Assembly: GCA_009930475.1 (NCBI GenBank)
Contig: RZYC01000005.1
Location: forward strand, 1-64,000
Length of the DNA: 64,000 nt
Origin: Spartobacteria bacterium
GTDB taxonomy: Bacteria; Verrucomicrobiota; Kiritimatiellia; RZYC01
Direction: 5' to 3'
Shown in pieces: positions 1-8,173 of the stretch; position 1 is the stretch's first letter; every line of letters begins with the position of its first letter. Under the pieces are notes generated by a model. It was not told the DNA's origin and searched no databases. It worked only from the letters and a program-made list of their open reading frames with translations. Made by a program: the position numbers and the translations under genes.

Positions 1-119
1 CAACTGTTTTCGATCGACTCGCCCCCTTCAGTCGCTTAAGCCGTACTTTAGACGGGCAACTAAATCATATATCTGACCTGTTTTCCGGACACCGTTGGAC
101 ATAAATAAATGTTAAAAAG

Positions 120-1478
120 TTAAAAGGTGTTGTCCATAAAAGCACGGGCGTGATGTGTGATATTTGTCCAGTCATCGCCTAGGAAAAACAGGTGACCGCC
201 ACCGTGAAAGAAGAAACTGGTCACAGATCCACTGACATTACTGATGACATTATACGCGTTATCAATATGAACATCCCCATCGTAAAGGCTGTGCGAAACA
301 AAAACAGGAGAAGTGATGCTATGGAGCGGATAGTCCGGCAGGGATCCCATAATCGTTATATCATTCACGGTTCCCGTATACCGCTGACTGATGGGGGTAA
401 TTCCGCTGGTAAACTGGAGCAATCGCTCGACGGATCCACGATCCTGCGCAAAGGTTGCGGCCAGCTCGGCGCGGACTTGTTCATTGGTTAGCACAACCAG
501 CTCAAACCATGCCCGCATAATGGCTTCAGGATTACGGCGCGTGGCATCCACCAGCTTATACGATCGCGGGTTCTGGTATGTCTCGGGAACCAGCAACGGG
601 GCCAGAAAGTTGTCGTCATAGGCTAGATCGGCGGTATACGGCAGGGATACGGCGTCGAAAAGGAGCACCCCGCGTACACGTTCCTGGTGTCTTATGGCAA
701 ACTGGAGCGCAGTGGGGCCGCCGGCTGATGTGCCGAAAATGAAAACGCGGTTAGTCAGACTCAGCGTATCGAGCAGTTTCGCGAACATATCGGCGGCCAT
801 TTCGAATGTATCGTTGGTGCCCGGCATCAGCGGTGTCCCGGGATACCCCGGCCGCGACGGGCACAAAATGGAATAGCCGCCCTGCATAAGATTAGTCAGA
901 AGGTAGGCATTGTCATATCCCATTAAGCCTCCGTGCGAAACCAGTATAAGCGGGTTGGTGGTGCTGCCCAGCATAACGTAGCCAACCTCTCCAAAACGGG
1001 GTACATCAATGACACGGCATCCTGAGGCCACGGTCGCTGTGGATTGGGTATACCATGTTTTAAAAGATGCCAGCGATTCGATGGCATGCCACCAGTTGGT
1101 GGAACAATGCATTTCGATGTCGCTTTGTCGCTGGAAGGTTTTCTCCAGCAGCTCACTGCTGAGATAAGGAGTCGTCGTTTCCTTGATACGATAAAAGGCG
1201 GGAATCGAGACGGTCATGGCGTTTGATGCGGCAAGCAGCGCCGACTGATTGTACCAGTCCGCATTCCAGTCCGTATCATCGCCCAACGCTGTGGCCCATT
1301 CGATGTTGTAGTACAAGCCCGTTTGCGTCTGCCAAGTTAGGCTGTTTCGATTAAACGCAGTGATACTGCACTCTGGCAGTTCAGCGGCGTGGGCTGACGA
1401 TGCGGTCACCAGTAACAATAAACCTACGACCGGGCTGGTGAACCATCTGTAACGTAAAAGTGAAATGAACATAACCAT
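120..1478 (-). CDS. Secreted alpha/beta hydrolase
   Basis: Predicted exported serine hydrolase of about 452 residues. A hydrophobic signal peptide (residues about 10-30, ending SSAHA) is followed by a short module (about 35-100) ending in FYRIK, a beta-sandwich-like segment common at the start of secreted proteins of Verrucomicrobia/Kiritimatiellota. The catalytic part has an oxyanion-type HGG, the nucleophile elbow GTSAGG, a late Asp in SLYDGDVH and a His in HGGGH. This is a complete triad for the fold. Substrate is unknown; the fold covers esterases, lipases and peptidases. The start is uncertain: the GGAGG at 1493-1497 lies about 14 nt before the ATG at 1478, and a second ATG lies two codons in. 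It stands alone, with 160 bp to the next gene. Confidence 0.8.
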   Translation of the reverse strand: MVMFISLLRYRWFTSPVVGLLLLVTASSAHAAELPECSITAFNRNSLTWQTQTGLYYNIEWATALGDDTDWNADWYNQSALLAASNAMTVSIPAFYRIKETTTPYLSSELLEKTFQRQSDIEMHCSTNWWHAIESLASFKTWYTQSTATVASGCRVIDVPRFGEVGYVMLGSTTNPLILVSHGGLMGYDNAYLLTNLMQGGYSILCPSRPGYPGTPLMPGTNDTFEMAADMFAKLLDTLSLTNRVFIFGTSAGGPTALQFAIRHQERVRGVLLFDAVSLPYTADLAYDDNFLAPLLVPETYQNPRSYKLVDATRRNPEAIMRAWFELVVLTNEQVRAELAATFAQDRGSVERLLQFTSGITPISQRYTGTVNDITIMGSLPDYPLHSITSPVFVSHSLYDGDVHIDNAYNVISNVSGSVTSFFFHGGGHLFFLGDDWTNITHHARAFMDNTF

Positions 1479-1638
1479 GAGTAATTACTGAGCCTCCGTT
1501 TTAGCGCGAAGATAATACCATCCTTCATTTTAGTCAAGCAACCCACAGTCTCAACATAAGACTGGATATGCCGGCACACAGCATTCCAGTCACAGACCCA
1601 TTCATGGTGCTTCTGCTAAAACAGGGAGACGGCTATGC

Positions 1639-3282
1639 TCACTGCATTTTCAGCAGCATGGCCTCATATGGGCGAAGGTCTTTGCCCGGCTTATCGTTGT
1701 AGTTTGACAGCAGCAGCTCTGATGATTGGACATCCACTTCGTTCTCCATCTTTTCTCCTGAAAAATTAAGAACAATCAGATACTTCTCGTCATTCAGTGA
1801 TCTTGTAAAAGCAAAGATATTTTCACTTTCCTCGACAAGCATCTCAAACGAGCCATAACTTAATGCCGCAATGCTTTTTCTCAACCCTATGAGCTTTTGA
1901 TAGAACTTAAATATCGAGTTCTCGTCGGCCAGAGACTCTTCGACATTTATTTCCCTGTAATTGGGATTCAGCTTAATCCACGGGGTTCCCGTCGTGAACC
2001 CGGCATTGACATCGCCATTCCACTGCATGGGCGTTCTGCTGTGATCCCTGCTGAAAACATTCAGTATTTCAAGCAGTTCCTCCTCTGTTTTATTCCCGAG
2101 CTCCACATGATACATGTTTATTGACTCTAAATCCCTGAACTCTGAAATATCGTTAAAAGTCGAATTCGTCATGCCTATTTCTTCCCCCTGATATACATAG
2201 GGTGTTCCCGGCAGAGTAATATTAAACATGCCCAACATTTTCGCTGATTCTTTTCGATATTCCCTGTCATTGCCGAATCTTGACACCGCTCTCGGCTGAT
2301 CGTGATTCATCAGGTAGTTTGAACTCCATCCCCCCGCTTCAATAACACCTGTCCATTTCATAACGATTTTTTTCAGGTCGGTTAATTTCCAATCGTGTTT
2401 TTGCCACGTGTGCCTGCCGCCTCCAAGCTCCATGTGTTCAAATTGGAAAATCATATTCAGTTCATGTCTGTCTTCATGAACATATTTCAGACCCTGCTCC
2501 GGCGAAACGGCGACACACTCCCCAACCGTCATGATGTCATACTTGCTTAGAACGTTTTCATTCATCTCTTTCAAATAGTCATGGACTTTGGGCTGATTGA
2601 TATACTGATGACTCGAGTACGCATACGTCCCTTTATTTACAATACCATCGGGATAATCAGGATGTTTTGCCAAATGATTAATTACATCCATTCTAAAGCC
2701 ATCAATGCCTTTATCCAGCCACCAGGTCATCATGTCATAGATTTCTTTTCTCACCTGTTCATTTTCCCAGTTCAAATCAGGCTGCCTCCTGGAAAACAAA
2801 TGCAGATAATATTCGTTAGACGGCTCATCCAGTTCCCATGCGGAACCCTCAAAATAAGATCCCCAGTTATTCGGAACGCCCGCTTCGGCTGATTTCCAGA
2901 TATAGTAATCCCTGTATTTATTATCTTTTGATTTTTTGGATTCAACGAACCATTTATGCTCGTCTGATGTATGATTAACGACAAGATCCATAATCAGTTT
3001 TATGCCGCGTTTATGCAGTCCCTCAAGCAATTCTTCCCAATCACGCAGGGTACCAAATTCATCCATGATATCTTGATAATCGCTTATATCGTAGCCCATG
3101 TCGTCATTGGGTGATTTATAAACCGGATTCAGCCAAATGATATTTACGCCCAGCTCTTTTATATAATCCAGTTTCTCAATGATTCCCCGCAGATCTCCAA
3201 TTCCGTCGCCATTGCTATCATGGAAGCTTCTGGGATAAATTTGATATACGATTCCTTCTTTCCACCATTTCTTTTTCAACAC
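1639..3282 (-). CDS. GH13 alpha-glucosidase, probable oligo-1,6-glucosidase
   Basis: Cytoplasmic glycoside hydrolase of 547 residues, the normal length for the family. It would release glucose from the non-reducing end of isomalto- or malto-oligosaccharides. All GH13 signatures are visible: DLVVNHTS; GFRMDV with nucleophile D199; GECV with acid/base E255; and NHDQPR with D328. Val200 follows the nucleophile; in characterised GH13_31 enzymes this position favours alpha-1,6 over alpha-1,4 bonds, hence the call. Trehalose-6-phosphate hydrolase or sucrose isomerase are the alternatives. The start is GTG at 3282, preceded by GAAGGTGA. The DNA looks more A+T-rich than its neighbours and the protein resembles Firmicutes enzymes, so transfer is plausible. 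No sugar transporter lies nearby. Confidence 0.9.
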   Translation of the reverse strand: MLKKKWWKEGIVYQIYPRSFHDSNGDGIGDLRGIIEKLDYIKELGVNIIWLNPVYKSPNDDMGYDISDYQDIMDEFGTLRDWEELLEGLHKRGIKLIMDLVVNHTSDEHKWFVESKKSKDNKYRDYYIWKSAEAGVPNNWGSYFEGSAWELDEPSNEYYLHLFSRRQPDLNWENEQVRKEIYDMMTWWLDKGIDGFRMDVINHLAKHPDYPDGIVNKGTYAYSSHQYINQPKVHDYLKEMNENVLSKYDIMTVGECVAVSPEQGLKYVHEDRHELNMIFQFEHMELGGGRHTWQKHDWKLTDLKKIVMKWTGVIEAGGWSSNYLMNHDQPRAVSRFGNDREYRKESAKMLGMFNITLPGTPYVYQGEEIGMTNSTFNDISEFRDLESINMYHVELGNKTEEELLEILNVFSRDHSRTPMQWNGDVNAGFTTGTPWIKLNPNYREINVEESLADENSIFKFYQKLIGLRKSIAALSYGSFEMLVEESENIFAFTRSLNDEKYLIVLNFSGEKMENEVDVQSSELLLSNYNDKPGKDLRPYEAMLLKMQ

Positions 3283-3468
3283 GTCACCTTCACCTATAAA
3301 GTTTCACATTTCCATGGACAAAAAGTACGAAGTGAAAGGTCGTGAGTCAATAGGAAGCGTAAGATGTCGTTCACATAAACATGTGGGCTCGTGGGCTAAC
3401 GGCCACACTGTTGAAATTGGAGTATGATTTATTTGGAATCACATCAGACACGATGCTAAATAAGCGAA

Positions 3469-3660
3469 ATGAAAATACAACAAGATCAGATTTGGAAAAA
3501 GGGCGATTGTTATTATCGCATCGTTGAGTGGGCACGGCTTTCGATCAAATATAAGATGAAACGTTCGCAGGCCGGTGTCGAAGGAGCAACAAAAGAGGTC
3601 ACAAAAAAAGAATTTTGCCGGCTGATAAAAGACGCCGAATTACTGCCGCCGGAACGATAA
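3469..3660 (+). CDS. Small conserved-looking hypothetical protein
   Basis: A 63-residue basic protein that I cannot assign. It opens with a short beta-like stretch (QIWKKGDCYYRIVEWARLS) and ends with a helical segment containing VTKKEFCRLI. The alternating hydrophobic pattern and balanced composition look like a folded protein, not a random frame. The ribosome site is weak (AAGCGA just before the ATG). It lies 50 bp upstream of the toxin-antitoxin pair on the same strand but does not resemble an antitoxin. Confidence 0.5.
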   Translation: MKIQQDQIWKKGDCYYRIVEWARLSIKYKMKRSQAGVEGATKEVTKKEFCRLIKDAELLPPER

Positions 3661-3710
3661 ACATGCATTGCGCCATTACATCGACTAAAGACCAAATGGA
3701 GTGAATCATC

Positions 3711-3911
3711 ATGATCACCATCACTGAGATAAAAGATGCTGTCCAAGCACTGCCTGAAAAAGAATTCGAGGATTTTTGTTCATGGTTTGATGAATATGAA
3801 GAACAGCATTGGGATCAACAAATCGAACAAGATCAGAAGTCTTCACCATTGCTGAACTTGATTCATCAAGCGCAATCTGAATTCAAGGAAGGTAAATGCA
3901 CCCAGCTTTGA
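3711..3911 (+). CDS. Antitoxin of a type II toxin-antitoxin pair
   Basis: A 66-residue acidic protein. It matches the pattern of short antitoxins paired with ParE/RelE-like toxins: an N-terminal helix (ALPEKEFEDFCSWFDEYEE), a WDQQIEQD motif, and a C-terminal segment ending in EGKCTQL that would wrap the toxin. It would neutralise the downstream toxin by direct binding; self-repression is common in such systems but no DNA-binding domain is evident here. Its last 16 bases overlap the toxin start, so the two are translated together with antitoxin first, the usual order. GGAG precedes the ATG by about 11 nt. Confidence 0.8.
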   Translation: MITITEIKDAVQALPEKEFEDFCSWFDEYEEQHWDQQIEQDQKSSPLLNLIHQAQSEFKEGKCTQL

Positions 3912-4177
3912 ACCATTTTACTACATCTAATTACTGGCAGCTTTATAATCGTTTACCCTTTCATGTTCGCAATACTGCAGATAAGTATTTCGACCTTCTA
4001 AAGAAGAACCCCAAACATCCGTCCCTTCATTTGAAACAGATCGGTACGTTATGGTCCGTTAGAGCAGGATTGCATTATCGGGCGCTTGGAATAGATACAC
4101 CTTCTGAAGAAAAAGGAATTCTCTGGATATGGATTGGTTCCCATGCTGAATATGATCGATTTGTCCGAAATAAATGA
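3896..4177 (+). CDS. ParE/RelE-family toxin
   Basis: A 93-residue basic protein with the compact ParE/RelE-like layout: N-terminal helices (YWQLYNRLPFHVRNTADKYFDLL), then KNPKHPSLHLKQI, a strand WSVRAGLHYRALGI and the C-terminal strand and motif WIWIGSHAEYDRFV. The RxGxxYRALG and WIGSHxEYDR elements are typical of this toxin branch. Members act on gyrase (ParE) or as ribosome-associated mRNA nucleases (RelE/HigB); which applies here cannot be told from sequence. The start sits inside the antitoxin gene behind a strong AAGGAAGG. Confidence 0.85.
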   Translation: MHPALNHFTTSNYWQLYNRLPFHVRNTADKYFDLLKKNPKHPSLHLKQIGTLWSVRAGLHYRALGIDTPSEEKGILWIWIGSHAEYDRFVRNK

Positions 4178-4337
4178 CAGGTGCCATGATAAACGAGCAT
4201 TACAGATCAATTATTCTGGAGAGATCCGGCGCTGACGATCTGGGACCATGTCAGATGATCCAGCGACTGTGTGCTGCATCATTATGGAATCAGTACCGCT
4301 ACAGCCAGCGTTTAAAACAACACGTTTTGGAGCAACT

Positions 4338-5207
4338 ATGAATCTCTCCCCCACCCAGCTGAACCAACTTGCCGCCATAGCCATCGAAGCCGCACGCACG
4401 GCCGGTCGCTATATCACCGAAGCGGCACAGCGTCCTATAAAAGTAGAACACAAAGACAGCCAATTGAGTCTGGCTTCACAGGTCGTTACAGAGGTGGACC
4501 GCAAGAGTCAGGACATCATTTTAGGCCTGCTGAATCCTACACTGGCTCCCTTCGATCTGGCACTGCTGACAGAAGAAACCGAAGACGATCACAGCCGATT
4601 TGAAAAAGACGCCTTCTGGTGCATTGATCCCTTGGACGGCACCCTCCCCTTTGTAGAAGGCCAGCCCGGCTATTCCGTATCCATCGCTCTGGTCGGCAAC
4701 GATGAAACGCCGCTCATTGGCGTCGTATATGATGCGGTGGAAGGCTGTCTCTATCATGCCGTTCATGGACAGGGAGCCTTTCGTAATGAAAAGCCGTGGC
4801 ATCTGCCCGAGAAAAAAGACGTGCTCACCTTTGTTACTGACCGTAGTTTTAAACCTAATCCCAACAGCCCGCACATTCTGAAGCAGCTGGAAACCATCGC
4901 CCTGAACCTCGGTTTGAAGGGATTGGCAACCGGTCTGATCGGCGGTGCGGCCATGAACGGCTGCTGGGTTTTAGAAAACGCGCCGGCCTGCTATTTCAAA
5001 CAGCCCAAACCACAAAACGGCGGAGGATCTCTATGGGATTTCGCAGCCACCGCCTGCCTTTTCAATGAAATAGGGGCCGTCGCCACCGATGTGTTCGGTC
5101 AGCCGCTGGATCTCAATCGCGCCGATTCCACCTTCATGAATCATCGCGGCACCATCAATGCCACAGATCAAGACCTCGCCCGGCAGCTCATGCGGCATTT
5201 CCAGTAA
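4338..5207 (+). CDS. Inositol monophosphatase-family phosphatase (CysQ-like)
   Basis: A 289-residue Mg-dependent, Li-sensitive-type phosphatase. It carries the metal-site motifs LLTEETEDD, DPLDGT (here followed by LPFVEG) and the C-terminal LWDFAA motif. Family members hydrolyse inositol-1-phosphate, 3'-phosphoadenosine-5'-phosphate or fructose-1,6-bisphosphate; I cannot choose between these. I placed the start at the ATG at 4338, which has GGAG about 5 nt upstream. An in-frame ATG at 4248 would add 30 residues with no homologous look. It converges on the ABC transporter ATPase with a gap of 12 bp. Confidence 0.85.
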   Translation: MNLSPTQLNQLAAIAIEAARTAGRYITEAAQRPIKVEHKDSQLSLASQVVTEVDRKSQDIILGLLNPTLAPFDLALLTEETEDDHSRFEKDAFWCIDPLDGTLPFVEGQPGYSVSIALVGNDETPLIGVVYDAVEGCLYHAVHGQGAFRNEKPWHLPEKKDVLTFVTDRSFKPNPNSPHILKQLETIALNLGLKGLATGLIGGAAMNGCWVLENAPACYFKQPKPQNGGGSLWDFAATACLFNEIGAVATDVFGQPLDLNRADSTFMNHRGTINATDQDLARQLMRHFQ

Positions 5208-5219
5208 TGAACATGATCA

Positions 5220-6032
5220 TCAGACGTACTGTCGCGTCAACATATCAGCGGCGGTTTCGTCCAGCATGGTGCGGCGGATTATGCGATCAAACGCATCCAT
5301 GAGATCGGAAATACGCACACGGCGTTTCTGGGCTCCATAAAAATCTTCGACGACGGCTCCTTGATGCATCATCACGATGCGGTCTGGCATATCTACGGCC
5401 TGCTGCATGGAATGGGTCACCATGAGAGCGGTCAGATGATCGCGTTTAATGATGGCACTTGTCAGTGCTGCCACTTTTGCGGCACTTTTGGGATCCAGTG
5501 CAGCGGTATGCTCATCCAGCAACAATATATCGGGGCGAATCCATGTGGCCATAAGGAGCGTCAAGGCCTGTCGCTGTCCGCCCGACAAGGTGCCCATGGG
5601 ATTATCGAGTCGATCTTCCAATCCCATATTCAACATCGCGATGCGATCCCGCATTTCTATACGCGTGGGTTTGGTCAGTGCCCATCCCAAACCGCGATGA
5701 CCGCCGCGCCGCATGGACATGACGATATTTTCGGCAATACTCATATCCGCCGCCGTGCCCGCAAAAGGATCCTGAAACACACGACCAATGCGTGCCGCGC
5801 GTTTATATTCCGGTTTGCGCGTTATTTTCCTTCCGTTCAGCGTAAGCTCGCCGGCATCCGGCACAAACGTTCCCGCCACAGCGTTGAGCAGGGTACTTTT
5901 TCCCGACCCGTTGGTTCCTATGAGTGCCGTGAAGGAGCCTTCATCGATAGAAAGACTCACTCCTCGCAAAGCACGCACCTCATTCAGCGTTCCGGCATGG
6001 AATGTCTTGTACAACCCAGCTACTTCAAGCAT
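5220..6032 (-). CDS. ABC transporter ATP-binding protein (COG1101-like)
   Basis: A 270-residue ATPase subunit that should power the permease encoded just upstream. Walker A is GTNGSGKS, the signature motif is LSGGQRQAL, Walker B is ILLLDEHTAAL with the catalytic Glu, and the switch His is in VTHSMQQA. The GTNGSGKST form, RVFQDPFAGTAADMSIAENI and 'TRIEMRDRIAMLNMGLEDRLDNPMG' region are typical of ATPases paired with PF04392 binding proteins (the TrpXYZ-like family). The ATG at 6032 overlaps the permease end by 8 bp with GGAGG in front, so it is the last gene of the operon. Substrate is unknown. Confidence 0.9.
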   Translation of the reverse strand: MLEVAGLYKTFHAGTLNEVRALRGVSLSIDEGSFTALIGTNGSGKSTLLNAVAGTFVPDAGELTLNGRKITRKPEYKRAARIGRVFQDPFAGTAADMSIAENIVMSMRRGGHRGLGWALTKPTRIEMRDRIAMLNMGLEDRLDNPMGTLSGGQRQALTLLMATWIRPDILLLDEHTAALDPKSAAKVAALTSAIIKRDHLTALMVTHSMQQAVDMPDRIVMMHQGAVVEDFYGAQKRRVRISDLMDAFDRIIRRTMLDETAADMLTRQYV

Positions 6033-6966
6033 GATGACCTCCGGTAGAAAACGACTTCTTTAACGGTGCCAGCCAGCGTGGCAGCACCAATGCAATGAAT
6101 ACAAAGACCGCAGTAACCAGTTTTAAATCATTGGGATTCAATCCCCAGCGCAGTGCGATAGCTATCAGTAAGCGAAACAATACCGTTCCAAGAACCGTGC
6201 CTGTCAGCAGAAGTCCGATACTGGAACGTCCAACCAGTGCTTCACCGATAATGATGCTGGCCAATCCCCAGACCATCATGCCGATCCCCATCTGAACATC
6301 TGCAAAACCTTGATATTGTGCCAGTAAAGAACCTGACAGCGCGACCAGTCCATTAGACAGTGCCAGCCCGATAATAATCATGGTACGATGATTCAATCCT
6401 TGCGCGCGCGCCATTTGCGGATTGCTGCCCGCCGCGCGCAATCCCGTTCCGAAATGTGTGAGCAGCAGCCAGTACAGCACCGTCCCCACGCATATACAAA
6501 TCATAATACAGGTCAGAAATGCGGCCACGTCAGTAACGGGTACATGCCAGCCCGCAATATGGAGCTTCCCGTTTTCGTCGACCAGTCGCTGCAATGGCTT
6601 TTCAAGAAAGGAGAACACCGATGTCACATCCAGCAGAGGAATATTGCTCCGTCCCATAATGCGCAAGTTCACAGAATACAGTGCCGTCATGACTAAAATG
6701 CCCGACAGCAATTCCTGTATTTTAAACCGTGTGTGCAGCACCCCCGTGACAGCGCCGGCCAGCGCGCCGGCCACCATCGCAAGCCCCGTGGCAAACCAGG
6801 GATTCCATCCTTTACTGATGCAGACAGCGGCGACAGTCGCCCCAAGGGTTATGGAGCCATCGACGGTGATATCGGTAAACCGAATCATCCGAAAGGTAAT
6901 CAGCATACCCAGCGATAAAAGGGATAAAATCAATCCCATGGTAAACGCACCCAATACCAGACTCAT
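6025..6966 (-). CDS. ABC transporter permease (COG4120-like)
   Basis: A 313-residue inner-membrane protein of the BPD_transp_2 superfamily with about eight hydrophobic segments. Its start (SLVLGAFTMGLILSLLSLGMLITFRMIRFTDITVDGS) follows the pattern of permeases that accompany PF04392 binding proteins. The likely start is the ATG at 6966, whose last bases form an ATGA overlap with the STAS gene stop, with GGAG 8-9 nt before. A longer frame reaching 7005 lacks this signal. It would form the channel with the ATPase next to it. Substrate cannot be read from sequence; relatives are linked to aromatic amino acids and other small organics. Confidence 0.9.
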   Translation of the reverse strand: MSLVLGAFTMGLILSLLSLGMLITFRMIRFTDITVDGSITLGATVAAVCISKGWNPWFATGLAMVAGALAGAVTGVLHTRFKIQELLSGILVMTALYSVNLRIMGRSNIPLLDVTSVFSFLEKPLQRLVDENGKLHIAGWHVPVTDVAAFLTCIMICICVGTVLYWLLLTHFGTGLRAAGSNPQMARAQGLNHRTMIIIGLALSNGLVALSGSLLAQYQGFADVQMGIGMMVWGLASIIIGEALVGRSSIGLLLTGTVLGTVLFRLLIAIALRWGLNPNDLKLVTAVFVFIALVLPRWLAPLKKSFSTGGHHA

Positions 6967-8165
6967 TGCAGGATCTCCGGATTTTCTATCGAACCAAACC
7001 AGCACGCCCCTCGTAAAAGAGCACTTTCACCTAAGCCGTTTACCGGCCGTTCATCATTGACCAGATGCATAACAGCTCTTGGTGTCGCACCATGGAAAAA
7101 ACGTCCCACGGTTTCATTTAGATCAATCATTCCATTGGGCAGCGGCTGATAGGGAAAGACCACCGCATGCAGATGGACACCTACATCGGCATCGTTTGAC
7201 AGCGGTTGCAGGCTCAGACCACTTTTTCGGCCCAGGGCAACCCCGGTGATCAGTGCCTGTTCCCCTGCGAAAAGGCGTTCTCCACTAAACCGCAACCAGT
7301 CTTGCACGGCCGGAAATGTCACAGACTCGTCTGCCTTGAGGTGGCTGGGAGACTGAATCAGTGAAGCCCCGACCAAGCCTTCGATCTCGCCGATCATCGT
7401 AAATCCCACCGCAGCAGACCTGGACAGCGATAACATGCGATGTACAAGATCCGACATTCTCCAAACGGGCTGTTCCTCGGTGACATTAAAACGCAGCAGG
7501 TACGACATCTCCCCTTGACAGGTCAACGACTGAATACATTGCAACGCAGGAATAAACTGCTGTTCTGACAATAAATAATCTGGTTTGGCCCGCTCATCCG
7601 GCGGCTGCATGGCCACATAGCCGCAGGCCGCGACAAATTCCCCGAATTCGCCTGATCCCTTCTGGATATCCGCCAGATCCGAACCAATGCCCACGCCAAT
7701 CATATGGGAGGAAAACGGCACCGTTTCGATGTGCTCTTTTACTACGGGCTTCCATGGCTGCCATGCCGAAACCATCCCAAGATGCAATGGCGCCCCTGAA
7801 CCCAGTTCAAAGACATCCCGGTGCCATTTTTCACTGCTCGATTCCAATAAAGTTGAATCCCCGGGGCGTTCCGACAGCCATGCGTCAAACCCTGAACTAT
7901 GAAGCGTCTCGTATACGATACCCTGCGCATGCGTAATACTGAAGGATCCCTGCACCGACAACAATTTTTTGTAAAGTCTGAGCAGAGAACGTATTCCAGC
8001 TGAACTTAGATAGGCTAACTGTGTCATATCCAATACGATCTGATGATCTCCGGCGCGCACATGTTCAAACATGGCATCGGTAAAATAGTCTGCCCAAGAG
8101 GCATCCAGTCGACCTGAGACCTGGGTGTATAATGTATTTCCTGACTTCGTGTGTATTAACTGCAT
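6963..8165 (-). CDS. STAS-domain protein with unknown C-terminal domain, inside the ABC operon
   Basis: A 400-residue soluble protein. Residues about 1-100 form a STAS (anti-anti-sigma-like) domain: strand-helix pattern and the phospho-acceptor loop TQLAYLSSAGIRSLLRLY, with a Ser at the usual position. Residues about 120-400 are not recognised; they contain GVGIGSDLADIQ and a C-terminal FFHGATPRAVMHLVND. It lies 8 bp after the binding-protein gene and overlaps the permease by 4 bp (ATGA), so it belongs to the transporter operon. By analogy with MlaB, a STAS subunit that binds the MlaF ATPase, it may regulate or stabilise this transporter. An independent signalling role is the alternative. Confidence 0.75.
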   Translation of the reverse strand: MQLIHTKSGNTLYTQVSGRLDASWADYFTDAMFEHVRAGDHQIVLDMTQLAYLSSAGIRSLLRLYKKLLSVQGSFSITHAQGIVYETLHSSGFDAWLSERPGDSTLLESSSEKWHRDVFELGSGAPLHLGMVSAWQPWKPVVKEHIETVPFSSHMIGVGIGSDLADIQKGSGEFGEFVAACGYVAMQPPDERAKPDYLLSEQQFIPALQCIQSLTCQGEMSYLLRFNVTEEQPVWRMSDLVHRMLSLSRSAAVGFTMIGEIEGLVGASLIQSPSHLKADESVTFPAVQDWLRFSGERLFAGEQALITGVALGRKSGLSLQPLSNDADVGVHLHAVVFPYQPLPNGMIDLNETVGRFFHGATPRAVMHLVNDERPVNGLGESALLRGACWFGSIENPEILQ

Positions 8166-8173
8166 AGTCTATC

